From HGM04593 sp045592125 (GTDB taxonomy: Bacteria > Bacteroidota > Bacteroidia > Bacteroidales > Bacteroidaceae): DNA of 64,000 nt. Position numbers and translations under genes: made by a program. This document shows positions 1 to 8,419 of this stretch, one piece after another; position 1 is the stretch's first letter, and every line of letters starts with the position of its first letter. A model generated the notes under the pieces. It searched no databases and had not been told where the DNA came from. It worked only from the letters and a program-made list of their open reading frames with translations. Location: positions 37,030 to 101,029 of the forward strand of contig JAZNUE010000012.1 in NCBI GenBank assembly GCA_045592125.1. Direction: 5' to 3'.

Positions 1-1996
1 TATGGCAACCAATATCCCCACACACAACCTCAACGAGGTGATTGACGCATGTGTGGCCTACATCGACAACCCCGATATTGACACTGACGGCCTCATGGAG
101 CACGTGAAGGCCCCCGATTTCCCTACAGGCTGCGACATCTTCGGCCTCAACGGCGTGCGCGATGCATATGAGACAGGCCGTGGCCGCGTCATCATGCGCG
201 CTGTAGCCGAGATTGAGTCGGGTGCTATGCACGACAAGATTGTTGTTACCGCAATTCCCTACAACGTAAACAAGGAGGAACTCATCAAGGATATAGCCTC
301 AATGGTAAACGAGAAGAAGATTGAGGGCATTTCCAATATCAATGACGAGTCGGACCAGTCGGGCATGCGCATTGTAATAGACGTAAAGCGCGACGCCAAT
401 GCCAACGTAATACTGAACAAGCTCTACAAGATGAGTTCTCTGCAGACATCGTTTAGCGTAAACTGCATTGCCCTTGTAGGCGGCCGTCCCAAGCTGCTTT
501 CTCTCAAGGAGTGTATCGCCTGCTTTGTCGAGCACCGCCACGATGTGGTTATCCGCCGCACGCAGTACGAGCTCCGCAAGGCCGAGGAGCGTGCACACAT
601 TGTAGAAGGACTCATTATCGCTTCCGACAACATTGACGAGGTTGTGCGCCTCATCAAGGCCGCCAAGTCCCCAGCCGACGCAAGGGCCGCCCTGCAGGAA
701 CGTTTCAGCCTCACCGAGGTGCAGGCTGCAGCCATTGTTGAGATGCGCCTTGCGCAGCTCACAGGCATACAGCAGGACAAGCTCCATGCCGAGTATGAGG
801 AACTCATGCGCAAGATTGAGTACTACAATGCAATCCTCACCGACGAGGAGCTCTGCAAGAAGGTAATCAAGGACGAGCTCTTTGAAGTAAAGGAGAAGTA
901 TGGCGACGAGCGCCGCTGCAAGATTGACTACAGCGCGTCGAGCGACTTCAACCCCGAGGATTTCTATGCCGATGACGAGATGGTAATCACAATCTCGCAC
1001 ATGGGCTACATCAAGCGCACTCCTCTCACCGAGTACCGCAGCCAGAACCGCGGCGGCGTGGGCTCAAAGGGCAGCGACACACGCGACAGCGACTTCATTG
1101 AGTACATCTACACGGCCACCATGCACAACACCATGCTCTTCTTTACCCAGCGCGGAAAGTGCTACTGGCTCAAGGTATACGAGATTCCCGAGGGCAACAA
1201 GAACTCCAAGGGGCGCGCAATACAGAACATGCTCAACATCGATGCCGATGACGCAGTCAATGCATTTGTCCGCGTGAAGACTCTTGCCGACAAGAACTTC
1301 ATCGAGAGCCATAACATTGTCTTCTGTACCAAGAACGGTATAATCAAGAAGACCAGCCTTGAGCAGTACTCTCGTCCGCGTACCAACGGTATCATTGCCA
1401 TTACAATACGCGAGGACGACCGCGTGATATCTGTTGCGCTCACCGATGGCGACAGCGACATCATCCTGGCCAACCGTGGCGGCAAGGCAGTGCGCTTCAA
1501 CGAGAGCACCGTACGCGCTATGGGCCGCACAGCAACCGGTGTCAAGGGCATGGATATTGCCGAGGACGACGAGGTTGTAGGCATGGTAGTGCTGCCAAAG
1601 AACGACGAGACCGAGCACAGCCTGCTCGTGCTTTCGGAGCAGGGTTACGGCAAGCGTTCGGCAACTGATGATTATCCTACGGTAAGCCGTGGCTGTAAGG
1701 GCGTCAAGACACTCCAGGTAACAGAAAAGACAGGAAATCTTGTTGCAATCATGGATGTCAACAACGATAATGACCTCATGATTATCAACAAGTCTGGAAT
1801 AACAATACGTACATCTGTTGACCAGATACCTGTCCAGGGACGCGCGACACAAGGCGTACGCATAATTAACCTTGGCAAGAAGAACGACTGCATTGGCTCG
1901 GTATGCAAGGTTACCCGCGACGCCGAGGAGGAGCAGCCAGCCGGCGAAGTCCAGGCCGAAGGCACAGAGAATGTGACAGAAGAGAATAATAACTAA
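1..1996 (+). CDS. gyrA: DNA gyrase subunit A, 3' part (partial)
   Basis: The C-terminal 664 residues of the DNA-cutting and DNA-wrapping subunit of gyrase. The visible start, MATNIPTHNL, matches an internal GyrA segment just after the active-site region, so the true start and the catalytic tyrosine lie to the left of the window. The C-terminal beta-pinwheel is complete and carries a GyrA-box of the form QNRGGVG at about residues 348-354. The canonical box is QRRGGKG, and its presence favours GyrA over ParC. The protein ends in an acidic Glu/Asn tail, which is common for GyrA. The TPR gene follows after 23 nt and is probably cotranscribed. Identification is secure; only the 5' end is missing. 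Confidence 0.95.
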   Translation, partial: MATNIPTHNLNEVIDACVAYIDNPDIDTDGLMEHVKAPDFPTGCDIFGLNGVRDAYETGRGRVIMRAVAEIESGAMHDKIVVTAIPYNVNKEELIKDIASMVNEKKIEGISNINDESDQSGMRIVIDVKRDANANVILNKLYKMSSLQTSFSVNCIALVGGRPKLLSLKECIACFVEHRHDVVIRRTQYELRKAEERAHIVEGLIIASDNIDEVVRLIKAAKSPADARAALQERFSLTEVQAAAIVEMRLAQLTGIQQDKLHAEYEELMRKIEYYNAILTDEELCKKVIKDELFEVKEKYGDERRCKIDYSASSDFNPEDFYADDEMVITISHMGYIKRTPLTEYRSQNRGGVGSKGSDTRDSDFIEYIYTATMHNTMLFFTQRGKCYWLKVYEIPEGNKNSKGRAIQNMLNIDADDAVNAFVRVKTLADKNFIESHNIVFCTKNGIIKKTSLEQYSRPRTNGIIAITIREDDRVISVALTDGDSDIILANRGGKAVRFNESTVRAMGRTATGVKGMDIAEDDEVVGMVVLPKNDETEHSLLVLSEQGYGKRSATDDYPTVSRGCKGVKTLQVTEKTGNLVAIMDVNNDNDLMIINKSGITIRTSVDQIPVQGRATQGVRIINLGKKNDCIGSVCKVTRDAEEEQPAGEVQAEGTENVTEENNN

Positions 1997-2019
1997 TATT
2001 TAACCTAATCTATTTTAAT

Positions 2020-3291
2020 ATGAAAAAGCTAGTATTGTCGTTAGCATTTGTCCTTATGGGTTCATTTGCTATTGGCCAGGAACTGACCAAGGAACAGATC
2101 AAGGAGCAGAAGAAGCAGAGAAAGGCGCTCATGAATATGGTACAGGATACCGAGGCAAAGATATCTGCCGACCCTGTAGGCGCTGCTAGGGCGCTCAAGG
2201 CAGCAACAGGCAATGACCTTGTGAACACCGACGCCTATGTGTGGTATGTGAGCACAAACGCAAAGAAGGCTGTTGTTGACAACGAGAACCGCAAGCGTGC
2301 CGAAGGCGCAGCACATGACGAGGCACTGATGTACTCCTATGTATATGAGCTCGGCTTCGACCTCGAGAACTGCGAGAAGTATGACAACATGCCCGACGCA
2401 AAGGGCCGCGTAAAGCCCAAGTACAAGGACTTCATCCTCATGACCTATGCGCAGCAGTTCGCACAGTTCTATAACGCTGGTGCCTATTACTACGGCAACG
2501 AGGAGTATGAGAAGGCCTACGGCCTCTTCAAGATGTTCATCGATTCATCTGATAAGCTCTACAAGGAAGGCATGATGCCAAAGGACACCACAAATGTTCC
2601 TGTTGCAGCATACAACATGGCACTCTGCGGAATGCAGCTCGAGAACTATGACATGGTGCTCACTCATGTAGACCTTGCATTGGAGCACCCGCAGATGGCG
2701 CAGAGCGCCTACCGTTTCAAGGCAGCGGCCTACCTTGAGAAAGGCGACTCGGCAACATGGCTCAACATGTGCAAGGAGGGTATCACAAAGTTCCCTTCAG
2801 ACCTCTACTACAGCCAGTCTCTTATTCACTACTATGACAGCCGCAACCAGAGCGAGGAACTTGGCAAGCTTGCCGATGACCTCATGGCCTCAGACCCCAC
2901 AAACCCTCTCTTCGTGTACCTGAAAGGCTACATTGCACACCAGAAGGAGGATTTTGACACAGCTATCGAGTGGTACGAGAAGACTCTGCAGGTTGACCCC
3001 AACTACGAGAACGCCCTCTCTAACCTTGGACGCTGCTACCTTATCAAGGCTCAGGAGTACAGCACAGCACAGTCTTCAACAAAGGTTACCGACAAGAAGA
3101 AACTTGCCGAGGACAAGAAGATTCTCGACGGATACTACAACAAGGCATTGCCTTTGCTCGAGAAACTGCGCCAGGTAGCCCCCGACAAGCACGACCTGTG
3201 GCTCATGAACCTTATCAACTGCTACTACAACCTCAAGATGGCCGACAAGGTTAAGGAACTTGAGAAGCTTCAGGAGTCTCTAGGATATTAA
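2020..3291 (+). CDS. Secreted tetratricopeptide repeat protein
   Basis: A 423-residue protein with an N-terminal signal peptide (hydrophobic run at residues 4-18, ending FAIGQ), so it probably acts in the periplasm. Helical repeats of TPR type fill the centre and C-terminus. The clearest is near residues 296-330, with the pattern NPLFVYLKGYIAHQ then a WYEKTLQVDPNYENALSNLG block. It lies 23 nt behind gyrA on the same strand and is closed by a strong terminator. Genes of this sort after gyrA are frequent in Bacteroidales, but the ligand or partner is unknown. The family call (TPR) is firm; a specific function cannot be given. Confidence 0.85.
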   Translation: MKKLVLSLAFVLMGSFAIGQELTKEQIKEQKKQRKALMNMVQDTEAKISADPVGAARALKAATGNDLVNTDAYVWYVSTNAKKAVVDNENRKRAEGAAHDEALMYSYVYELGFDLENCEKYDNMPDAKGRVKPKYKDFILMTYAQQFAQFYNAGAYYYGNEEYEKAYGLFKMFIDSSDKLYKEGMMPKDTTNVPVAAYNMALCGMQLENYDMVLTHVDLALEHPQMAQSAYRFKAAAYLEKGDSATWLNMCKEGITKFPSDLYYSQSLIHYYDSRNQSEELGKLADDLMASDPTNPLFVYLKGYIAHQKEDFDTAIEWYEKTLQVDPNYENALSNLGRCYLIKAQEYSTAQSSTKVTDKKKLAEDKKILDGYYNKALPLLEKLRQVAPDKHDLWLMNLINCYYNLKMADKVKELEKLQESLGY

Positions 3292-3314
3292 TACCAGAAA
3301 CCACCGCAAAAAAG

Positions 3315-3346
3315 AATACTGCCTCATTATCGGGGCAGTATTTTTT
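3315..3346 (+). terminator. Rho-independent terminator after the gyrA-TPR pair
   Basis: Arms AATACTGCC (3315-3323) and GGCAGTATT (3334-3342) form a 9-bp stem with a 10-nt loop. A run of six T follows on the plus strand. It lies 24 nt past the TPR stop codon. Confidence 0.9.
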
Positions 3347-3405
3347 GTAGCCTGTCAAATTACAGGAATTCCGTATACGTTTATCTAGTTCTCTTATACC
3401 GGTTC

Positions 3406-4605
3406 TTACTTTAAACGTCCTGGGTATTGCTCAAGCGCCTTTCCCAGCAGGAAGATTGCGCGCTTAAGGTCCTGCTTGTCAATGGCATACGCAATGCGTA
3501 CCTCGTTCTTTCCGTAGCCTTCCTCGCTGTAGAAACCCGAAGCCGGCGCCATCATAATAGTCTCGCCCTCATATTCAAAATCGGTCAGGCACCATTCGCA
3601 GAACCTGTCGCTGTCGTCAATTGGCAGGCGGGCGACAGTGTAGAATGCGCCCATTGGGATAGGGGAGTACACCCCTGGCAATTTGTTGAGTTCATCCACA
3701 AGGCAGTTACGTCGCTCTATGTACTGCTCATATGTGTTAATAGCATAGGAACGCGGGGCCTCAATTGAGGCCTCTGCAACAACCTGGCCTAGCAGCGGCG
3801 GGCTAAGGCGTGCCTGGCAGAACTTCATAACTGCCTGGCGCACAGCCTTGTTCTTGGTTATGAGCGCGCCAATTCTTATTCCACATTCCGAATAACGCTT
3901 TGAAACAGAGTCAATTAGCACCACATTATCCTCAATTCCCTCAAGATGGCACGCCGAGATGTAAGGCGAGCCTGTGTATATGAACTCGCGGTATACCTCG
4001 TCCGAGAAAAGATAGAGATTATGCTTCTTTACAAGGTCGCGTATGCGGTTCATCTCGTTACGTGTGTAGAGATATCCTGTAGGGTTATTGGGGTTACATA
4101 TTAGTATTCCGCGTGTGCGCTCGTTTATGAGTTCCTCAAAACGTTCCATGGGCGGCAGCGCAAAGGACTCGTCAATTGTTGAGCGTATTGGGCGTATGAC
4201 AGCGCCCGCCGATATAGCAAACGCCATGTAGTTGGCATATGCCGGTTCCGGCACAATAATCTCGTCGCCAGGGTTAAGGCATGTGAGGAATGCAAAGAGC
4301 ACTGCCTCCGAACCGCCAGATGTCACAATAATGTCATCGGGCTTGAGCTTAATCTGGTACTGGTCGTAATATCCTACAAGTTTCTCGCGCAAAGAGAGAA
4401 AACCGTCGCTGGGGCTATATTCAAGAATCTTCTGGTCAAATTTCCTTATCGCTTCAAGCGCAACCTCGGGAGAATTCAAGTCGGGCTGGCCAATGTTCAG
4501 GTGATAAACCTTAATGCCACGTTCTTTTGCAGCATTTGCAAACGGTGCCAGCTTGCGAATTGGCGACGAAGGCATAAGTATGGCTCTTTCTGATAATTCA
4601 GGCAT
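3406..4605 (-). CDS. PLP-dependent aminotransferase, class I/II
   Basis: A 399-residue aspartate-aminotransferase-fold enzyme that moves an amino group between an amino acid and a 2-oxo acid. Visible fold-type I marks are NPNNPTG at residues 171-177, SDEVY at 201-205, the Schiff-base lysine K236 in SVSKRYS, and the substrate-carboxylate arginine region CGIRIG at 241-246. The length is normal for AspC-like enzymes. It stands alone, convergent with the TPR gene. A TAnnTTTG box lies just upstream (4633-4640, minus strand). Substrate cannot be told from sequence; aspartate or a related amino acid is the default for this subfamily. Confidence 0.9.
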   Translation of the reverse strand: MPELSERAILMPSSPIRKLAPFANAAKERGIKVYHLNIGQPDLNSPEVALEAIRKFDQKILEYSPSDGFLSLREKLVGYYDQYQIKLKPDDIIVTSGGSEAVLFAFLTCLNPGDEIIVPEPAYANYMAFAISAGAVIRPIRSTIDESFALPPMERFEELINERTRGILICNPNNPTGYLYTRNEMNRIRDLVKKHNLYLFSDEVYREFIYTGSPYISACHLEGIEDNVVLIDSVSKRYSECGIRIGALITKNKAVRQAVMKFCQARLSPPLLGQVVAEASIEAPRSYAINTYEQYIERRNCLVDELNKLPGVYSPIPMGAFYTVARLPIDDSDRFCEWCLTDFEYEGETIMMAPASGFYSEEGYGKNEVRIAYAIDKQDLKRAIFLLGKALEQYPGRLK

Positions 4606-4632
4606 TTTCTTTCACGTTTTATTTTGCGGTTG

Positions 4633-4640
4633 CAAAGTTA
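4633..4640 (-). promoter_or_regulatory. Candidate -7 box of the aminotransferase promoter
   Basis: TAACTTTG on the minus strand matches the Bacteroidetes -7 consensus TAnnTTTG and lies 27 nt before the ATG at 4605. No clear TTTG -33 box is seen at the expected distance, so the call is moderate. Confidence 0.5.
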
Positions 4641-4988
4641 TTAAAAAATATCTTTCTTCGTTTACATACACTCAATTAATTGCCTAGCAATTTCTAACTA
4701 AAATCCCTCCAGACCCACTACCCGTATTTTTCGCTACTAATGCATGATAATAAATATTATGTTTAATATAATTCTGGAATTTGCACTCTCGCTTATAATT
4801 GGACAGGAATTTCGCATAATAGAAACGCTGTGTGTGAACTAAGTTTCTGCAATTCCTGCAAGAGAGATACTTCGCTCTGCTCAGTATGACAAGTGACATT
4901 CAGGCCCGTAATCCTTAAATGTGTTCTTGTCCATTTCGACACGAAGTGGAGACGTGTTGTTGAGGACTTGCCCGAAAAAATCTCGGAA

Positions 4989-5243
4989 TAGAGAACAGAG
5001 TACAGAGAACAGAGTACAAGTGTGGCAATGACAGTTCCTCGTGGGGGCGCTTCTTTCTACTTTAAGCCCACTTCGTGGGCTTAAGCCTTGGCTGCGCTCG
5101 CTGTAAAAGCTCAAGTAGACTTGGCTTTTTCAACTTTCAACTTTAACCCCACTTCGTGGGCTTGAACCTTGGCTGCGCTCGCTGTAAAAGCTCAAGTAAA
5201 CTTGGCTTTCGCTCGCTTGGCACAAGCTTTCATCTTTCATCTT
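4989..5243. repeat. Dispersed repeat, copy A (second copy at about 23720-23966)
   Basis: About 250 bp shared almost base for base with the region after rpsP. It begins in a run of GAGAACAGAGTACA-type short repeats and passes through GTGGCAATGACAGTTCCTCG. It then holds two tandem sub-copies of a unit beginning CCCACTTCGTGGGCTT and reading on to CTGCGCTCGCTGTAAAAGC. Each unit contains the small palindrome CCCACTTCGTGGG. It makes up most of the 716-bp gap between the aminotransferase and dus genes. Small ORFs across it are the same in both copies and follow the repeat, so they are not called as genes. Confidence 0.8.
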
Positions 5244-5261
5244 TCCTCTTTTTTAAACATG

Positions 5262-5293
5262 CTTGTATATTGCAAGAACTTTCCCTAAATTCG
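5262..5293 (+). promoter_or_regulatory. Promoter of the dus gene
   Basis: CTTG (5262-5265) and TAAATTCG (5286-5293) are spaced by 20 nt, fitting the Bacteroidetes pattern TTTG-N18-20-TAnnTTYG. The start codon at 5322 lies about 20 nt past the expected transcription start. Confidence 0.55.
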
Positions 5294-5321
5294 CGCTGGT
5301 ATCATTTGAGACAGCAATCCA

Positions 5322-6254
5322 ATGAAAATATATTCAGCACCTTTACAAGGATTTACCGAGGTTGTGTGGCGCAATGTGCACAGCGCGCTCATCGGCGGCA
5401 TTGACGGTTACTATACGCCGTTCCTGCGCTATGAGCATGGCGAGATACGCAGCAAGGATATACGCGATGTTGAGCGCAAGAACAATACAGCACCCAATCT
5501 CGTTCCGCAGATTATTGCTGCTACACCCCAGGAAATGCACCCTCTTATGGAATTTATAGCAAAAGAAGACTACAGTCGTGTAGATATAAACATGGGCTGC
5601 TCGTTTCCCCTGCAGGCACGCAAGAAGCACGGAGCAGGCCTTCTGCCCCACCCCGACATGGTCGCTACCCTGCTTGAGGCCGCTGCCGGATACAAGGATT
5701 TCACATTCTCGGTTAAAATGCGCCTTGGATGGGAAAGCAAGGACGAATGGCGCGCCCTGTTGCCGGCACTCAATTCTGCACCTCTCGAGCACATTGCCAT
5801 GCACCCGCGTTTGGGAGTTGAGCAGTATAAGAAACCTGCCGATGTTGAAGCATTTGCCGAATTTCTTGAGGCATGCAGCAATCCCGTAATATATAATGGC
5901 GATATAGTCTCGCTTGCCGATATACAGCGCCTTGAACAGCAGTTCCCTTCGCTCAAAGGAATAATGATTGGCCGCGGGCTGCTGGCCAATCCTGCACTAG
6001 GCATAGAATACAGCCAAGGCCGTGAGTTGCCAACCGAAGAACTGTGCAGGCTTGTGCAGGCAATGCACGACGAAATGTTCGCCCAGCTCTCGACCCGCCT
6101 TCAAGGCAACACCCAGTTCCTCACAAAGATGAAACCCTATTGGGAGTACCTGCTCCCCACCCTTCCCAAGCGCCTGAGGAAACCAATACTCAAGGCAACC
6201 ACAATTGAGAAATACCAGTCAGCAGTGGTCAATGCTCTAAGGGGAGATTGGTAA
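5322..6254 (+). CDS. tRNA-dihydrouridine synthase family protein
   Basis: A 310-residue FMN enzyme that reduces uridine to dihydrouridine in tRNA. It begins in the usual way for the family (MKIYSAPLQGFTE), close to the start codon. The catalytic cysteine is C93 in INMGCSFP, followed by the K/G-rich loop KKHGAGLL. The usual HGR motif after the substrate site reads MHPRLGVEQY here, a deviation found in the DusC-like branch. The C-terminal helical tRNA-binding domain is present but short. The gene stands alone between a promoter and a strong terminator. The family is firm, but which uridine is modified is not clear. Confidence 0.9.
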   Translation: MKIYSAPLQGFTEVVWRNVHSALIGGIDGYYTPFLRYEHGEIRSKDIRDVERKNNTAPNLVPQIIAATPQEMHPLMEFIAKEDYSRVDINMGCSFPLQARKKHGAGLLPHPDMVATLLEAAAGYKDFTFSVKMRLGWESKDEWRALLPALNSAPLEHIAMHPRLGVEQYKKPADVEAFAEFLEACSNPVIYNGDIVSLADIQRLEQQFPSLKGIMIGRGLLANPALGIEYSQGRELPTEELCRLVQAMHDEMFAQLSTRLQGNTQFLTKMKPYWEYLLPTLPKRLRKPILKATTIEKYQSAVVNALRGDW

Positions 6255-6276
6255 ACATGTATTCTATTATATAGTC

Positions 6277-6305
6277 AAGCCGGTTGATATATCAACCGGC
6301 TTTTT
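6277..6305 (+). terminator. Terminator after dus
   Basis: A perfect 26-bp palindrome, AAGCCGGTTGATA joined to its inverse, runs from 6277 to 6302 and is followed by further T residues. It lies 22 nt past the dus stop codon. Confidence 0.85.
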
Positions 6306-6484
6306 ACGTAAACTCAATTAATCCTTATTGTAATGGAATATGCTCAATGAGAGTTGTTTCGTGTAACTTGTTGTGTATGAATAATATGCAAACTGTAGTT
6401 GTACAAATGTACCTTATTCTTAGTCTCGAAAATAATAAATATTTCAAAGAACTATTTGTCGGTTTTACGTAACAAATATTTACA

Positions 6485-6739
6485 TTATCCAAGAATCTTC
6501 GCCGCCCTGCCTGTTGATGCCAACAGCCTGAAACGTATGTTCCTGGCATTGAACTCATCTATAAGGAGTTTTACCATTGTGGTCTTTCCCGTACCGGCAT
6601 AACCACGTAGAATGAACACACGTGAACCTGCGTCGTTGACAAACTCCAGCATCTTGTCAAAAGCCTGTTGCTGATGCGGGGTGAGCGTAATGCTTTTCTT
6701 ATTGTTACTTGCACAATTCATATTCCCTGAATTTTTCAA
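6485..6739 (-). pseudogene. Truncated UvrD/RecD-like helicase (N-terminal stub)
   Basis: Only 84 residues: a short leader, then TPHQQQAFDKM and a Walker A motif GYAGTGKT at residues 46-53, then the start of motif Ia (LLASTGRAAKILG) and an abrupt TAA. Superfamily 1 helicases with this N-terminus normally run on for hundreds of residues. The 170 bp downstream do not continue the helicase in any frame I read. The start overlaps the end of the DxTHG-CARF gene by 35 nt, so it would be cotranscribed with the CRISPR effectors. It probably marks the edge of the island where an older helicase gene was cut. A very small functional P-loop protein is possible but less likely. Confidence 0.7.
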
Positions 6740-8417
6740 AACCGAAAACTACACAGCGTTCATTATTCCCGATTTCCTGAACAATGCGTTTTGTTGTTGA
6801 TGCCACGCATCTGTATCCTGCCTTTTGAAGGCGCGTAAGCAGTGAGAAACAGAATGTCTGCTCTCCCATCAGGTGAACGACAGCTGAATAAGGTGATGCA
6901 ATAGCTTTTATTTTGTCAAGATATTCATCGGCAAGTAGCGCTAGTTTTTTTGTGCTGTCATTTGTGTCAATCTCAGGAAAAGGTATGTCAATAATGCTCC
7001 CATACTCTAATGCAGCATTACGCTGTTCGTCATCCCATTTGTCCGATGGGTGGTTTGAAATGTTGATGAAGTATGTTTCTCCGACAGTAGGGACCGGCTT
7101 TTCCACAGGCTCCTCACTGCATTCGGCAAAGTATTCCTCAAAAAACCGAAGACACTCCTCTATGGCTCTCTTGATTTTTGTTGGTTGCATAGGAACTTGA
7201 CTGCTGCGCATTCCTGAATGGTTATAATCGTTACGGATTCTTGTCAGGTGTGAGAACTTGTTTACAATATCTCTATCACCGAGTAATTCATCTGTCAGTA
7301 TCTCATTTACTTTATCTGGGATGCTCTCCTCACGCTCCAGTATCGTACTGTCTGCCAAACAGGCAAAGGCGATATTAATATAGCCTCTTTCACGCTCATT
7401 TACTAACTGTATGTTGTGGCGTGATGCAAAGAATGAGACAATACCTTCCTGCAGAATTGTCGCAGACTGTTGGTACAGTCCTTTTTCAAAACACCAACGT
7501 GCCGCATAAATTGTATTCATGACATTGCAGTTGGGATCAAAAGGTTCAAGGCTCTCATTTACCTTCTTGAATATCGGATTCAATGGCGAAATGAACGTTT
7601 TCGCATTCTCCGTGGCACGTTCTTTAACCGATTTGATTGTTGATGCATCAATTATGTTCGCACCTCGGCACAGATAAAGGTCATCAATCAGCGTGGCAAG
7701 CGACTTTATATACTTATTTAAAAGTATAGTGCTCTCATCACGTCTATCCGGGTCACGCAGTATAGGTTTCAATTCAGCGTCGCATAGTTCACATAACCTT
7801 TTAACGCTTCCGCTATCCACGAATTGTCCTGCCGCGAAACTCCAGTCAAGCACAGCCTGCAAAGATGTCAAGTCTATGATGGGAGCAATGTCTGTTGTCT
7901 TATTGCGTGATTCGTAATTGCCGTATGTGACACTTGCTATGCGTATATCCTTTAAGAATTTTGCATAGAATGAAAGTGTTAGTACCAGCATTGGCAGGAA
8001 ACGGAATCCGTGTGTGATGTCAAAGTATATCTCATCATTATTGCCAATGGCTTCAAAAACCCTATTGAATATTTTCCATATTTCCTCTTCGCTGTTTCCG
8101 TTGGGAAGGTCTTCAATAGTTACAATCCTGCATGGCATATTCATCTTTTCAAGACGTGTGTGCAAGCCCTCACATTCAATCGCCTCGCCAGTATCGCGGT
8201 TGGTGTGTCCGTTGTCTACCCAATTGGAGCAACGGGCTCCCTCTGTCATCAGTATCAGTACCAGATCATCAGCATTCCATTCATTAGTTCTTAAATGGTA
8301 GTCTATTGTCGCTTCCTGGATGAAACGTACAGGTAACGATAGGAATTCATCCTTCTTGTATTGGCAACAAGCATAGTTAGAAGAGCCAAGAACAGAAATA
8401 AAAACTTTTCTTCCCAT
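6705..8417 (-). CDS. Type III CRISPR CARF-HEPN effector of the DxTHG (TM1812/Csx2) family with an extra C-terminal domain
   Basis: A 570-residue protein. The N-terminal CARF (cyclic oligoadenylate sensor) domain starts VFISVLGSSNY and holds the family signature DITHGF at residues 133-138. The HEPN RNase motif R-x4-H is R395-H400 (RNDYNH). Family knowledge says such proteins are non-specific RNases turned on by cyclic oligoadenylate made by Cas10. Residues from about 447 to 570 form a further alpha/beta domain (FINISNHPSDKW ... VVHLMGEQTF ... FREYEL) that is not part of the usual protein; I infer a separate, possibly ligand-binding or ring-nuclease-like, module. The gene begins 2 nt after the Card1-like gene. 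The effector call is strong; the extra domain's role is unknown. Confidence 0.88.
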   Translation of the reverse strand: MGRKVFISVLGSSNYACCQYKKDEFLSLPVRFIQEATIDYHLRTNEWNADDLVLILMTEGARCSNWVDNGHTNRDTGEAIECEGLHTRLEKMNMPCRIVTIEDLPNGNSEEEIWKIFNRVFEAIGNNDEIYFDITHGFRFLPMLVLTLSFYAKFLKDIRIASVTYGNYESRNKTTDIAPIIDLTSLQAVLDWSFAAGQFVDSGSVKRLCELCDAELKPILRDPDRRDESTILLNKYIKSLATLIDDLYLCRGANIIDASTIKSVKERATENAKTFISPLNPIFKKVNESLEPFDPNCNVMNTIYAARWCFEKGLYQQSATILQEGIVSFFASRHNIQLVNERERGYINIAFACLADSTILEREESIPDKVNEILTDELLGDRDIVNKFSHLTRIRNDYNHSGMRSSQVPMQPTKIKRAIEECLRFFEEYFAECSEEPVEKPVPTVGETYFINISNHPSDKWDDEQRNAALEYGSIIDIPFPEIDTNDSTKKLALLADEYLDKIKAIASPYSAVVHLMGEQTFCFSLLTRLQKAGYRCVASTTKRIVQEIGNNERCVVFGFEKFREYELCK

Positions 8418-8419
8418 CT

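Noticed and set aside
4684..4899. Short open frames in the aminotransferase-dus gap
   Set aside because: They are in AT-rich or repeat sequence, have no start context and no homology that I recognise.
5156..5404. Small open frames starting MGLNLGCARCKSSS at 5156 and 23880
   Set aside because: Both come from the dispersed repeat and diverge once the repeat ends, so they follow the DNA repeat and not a selected protein.
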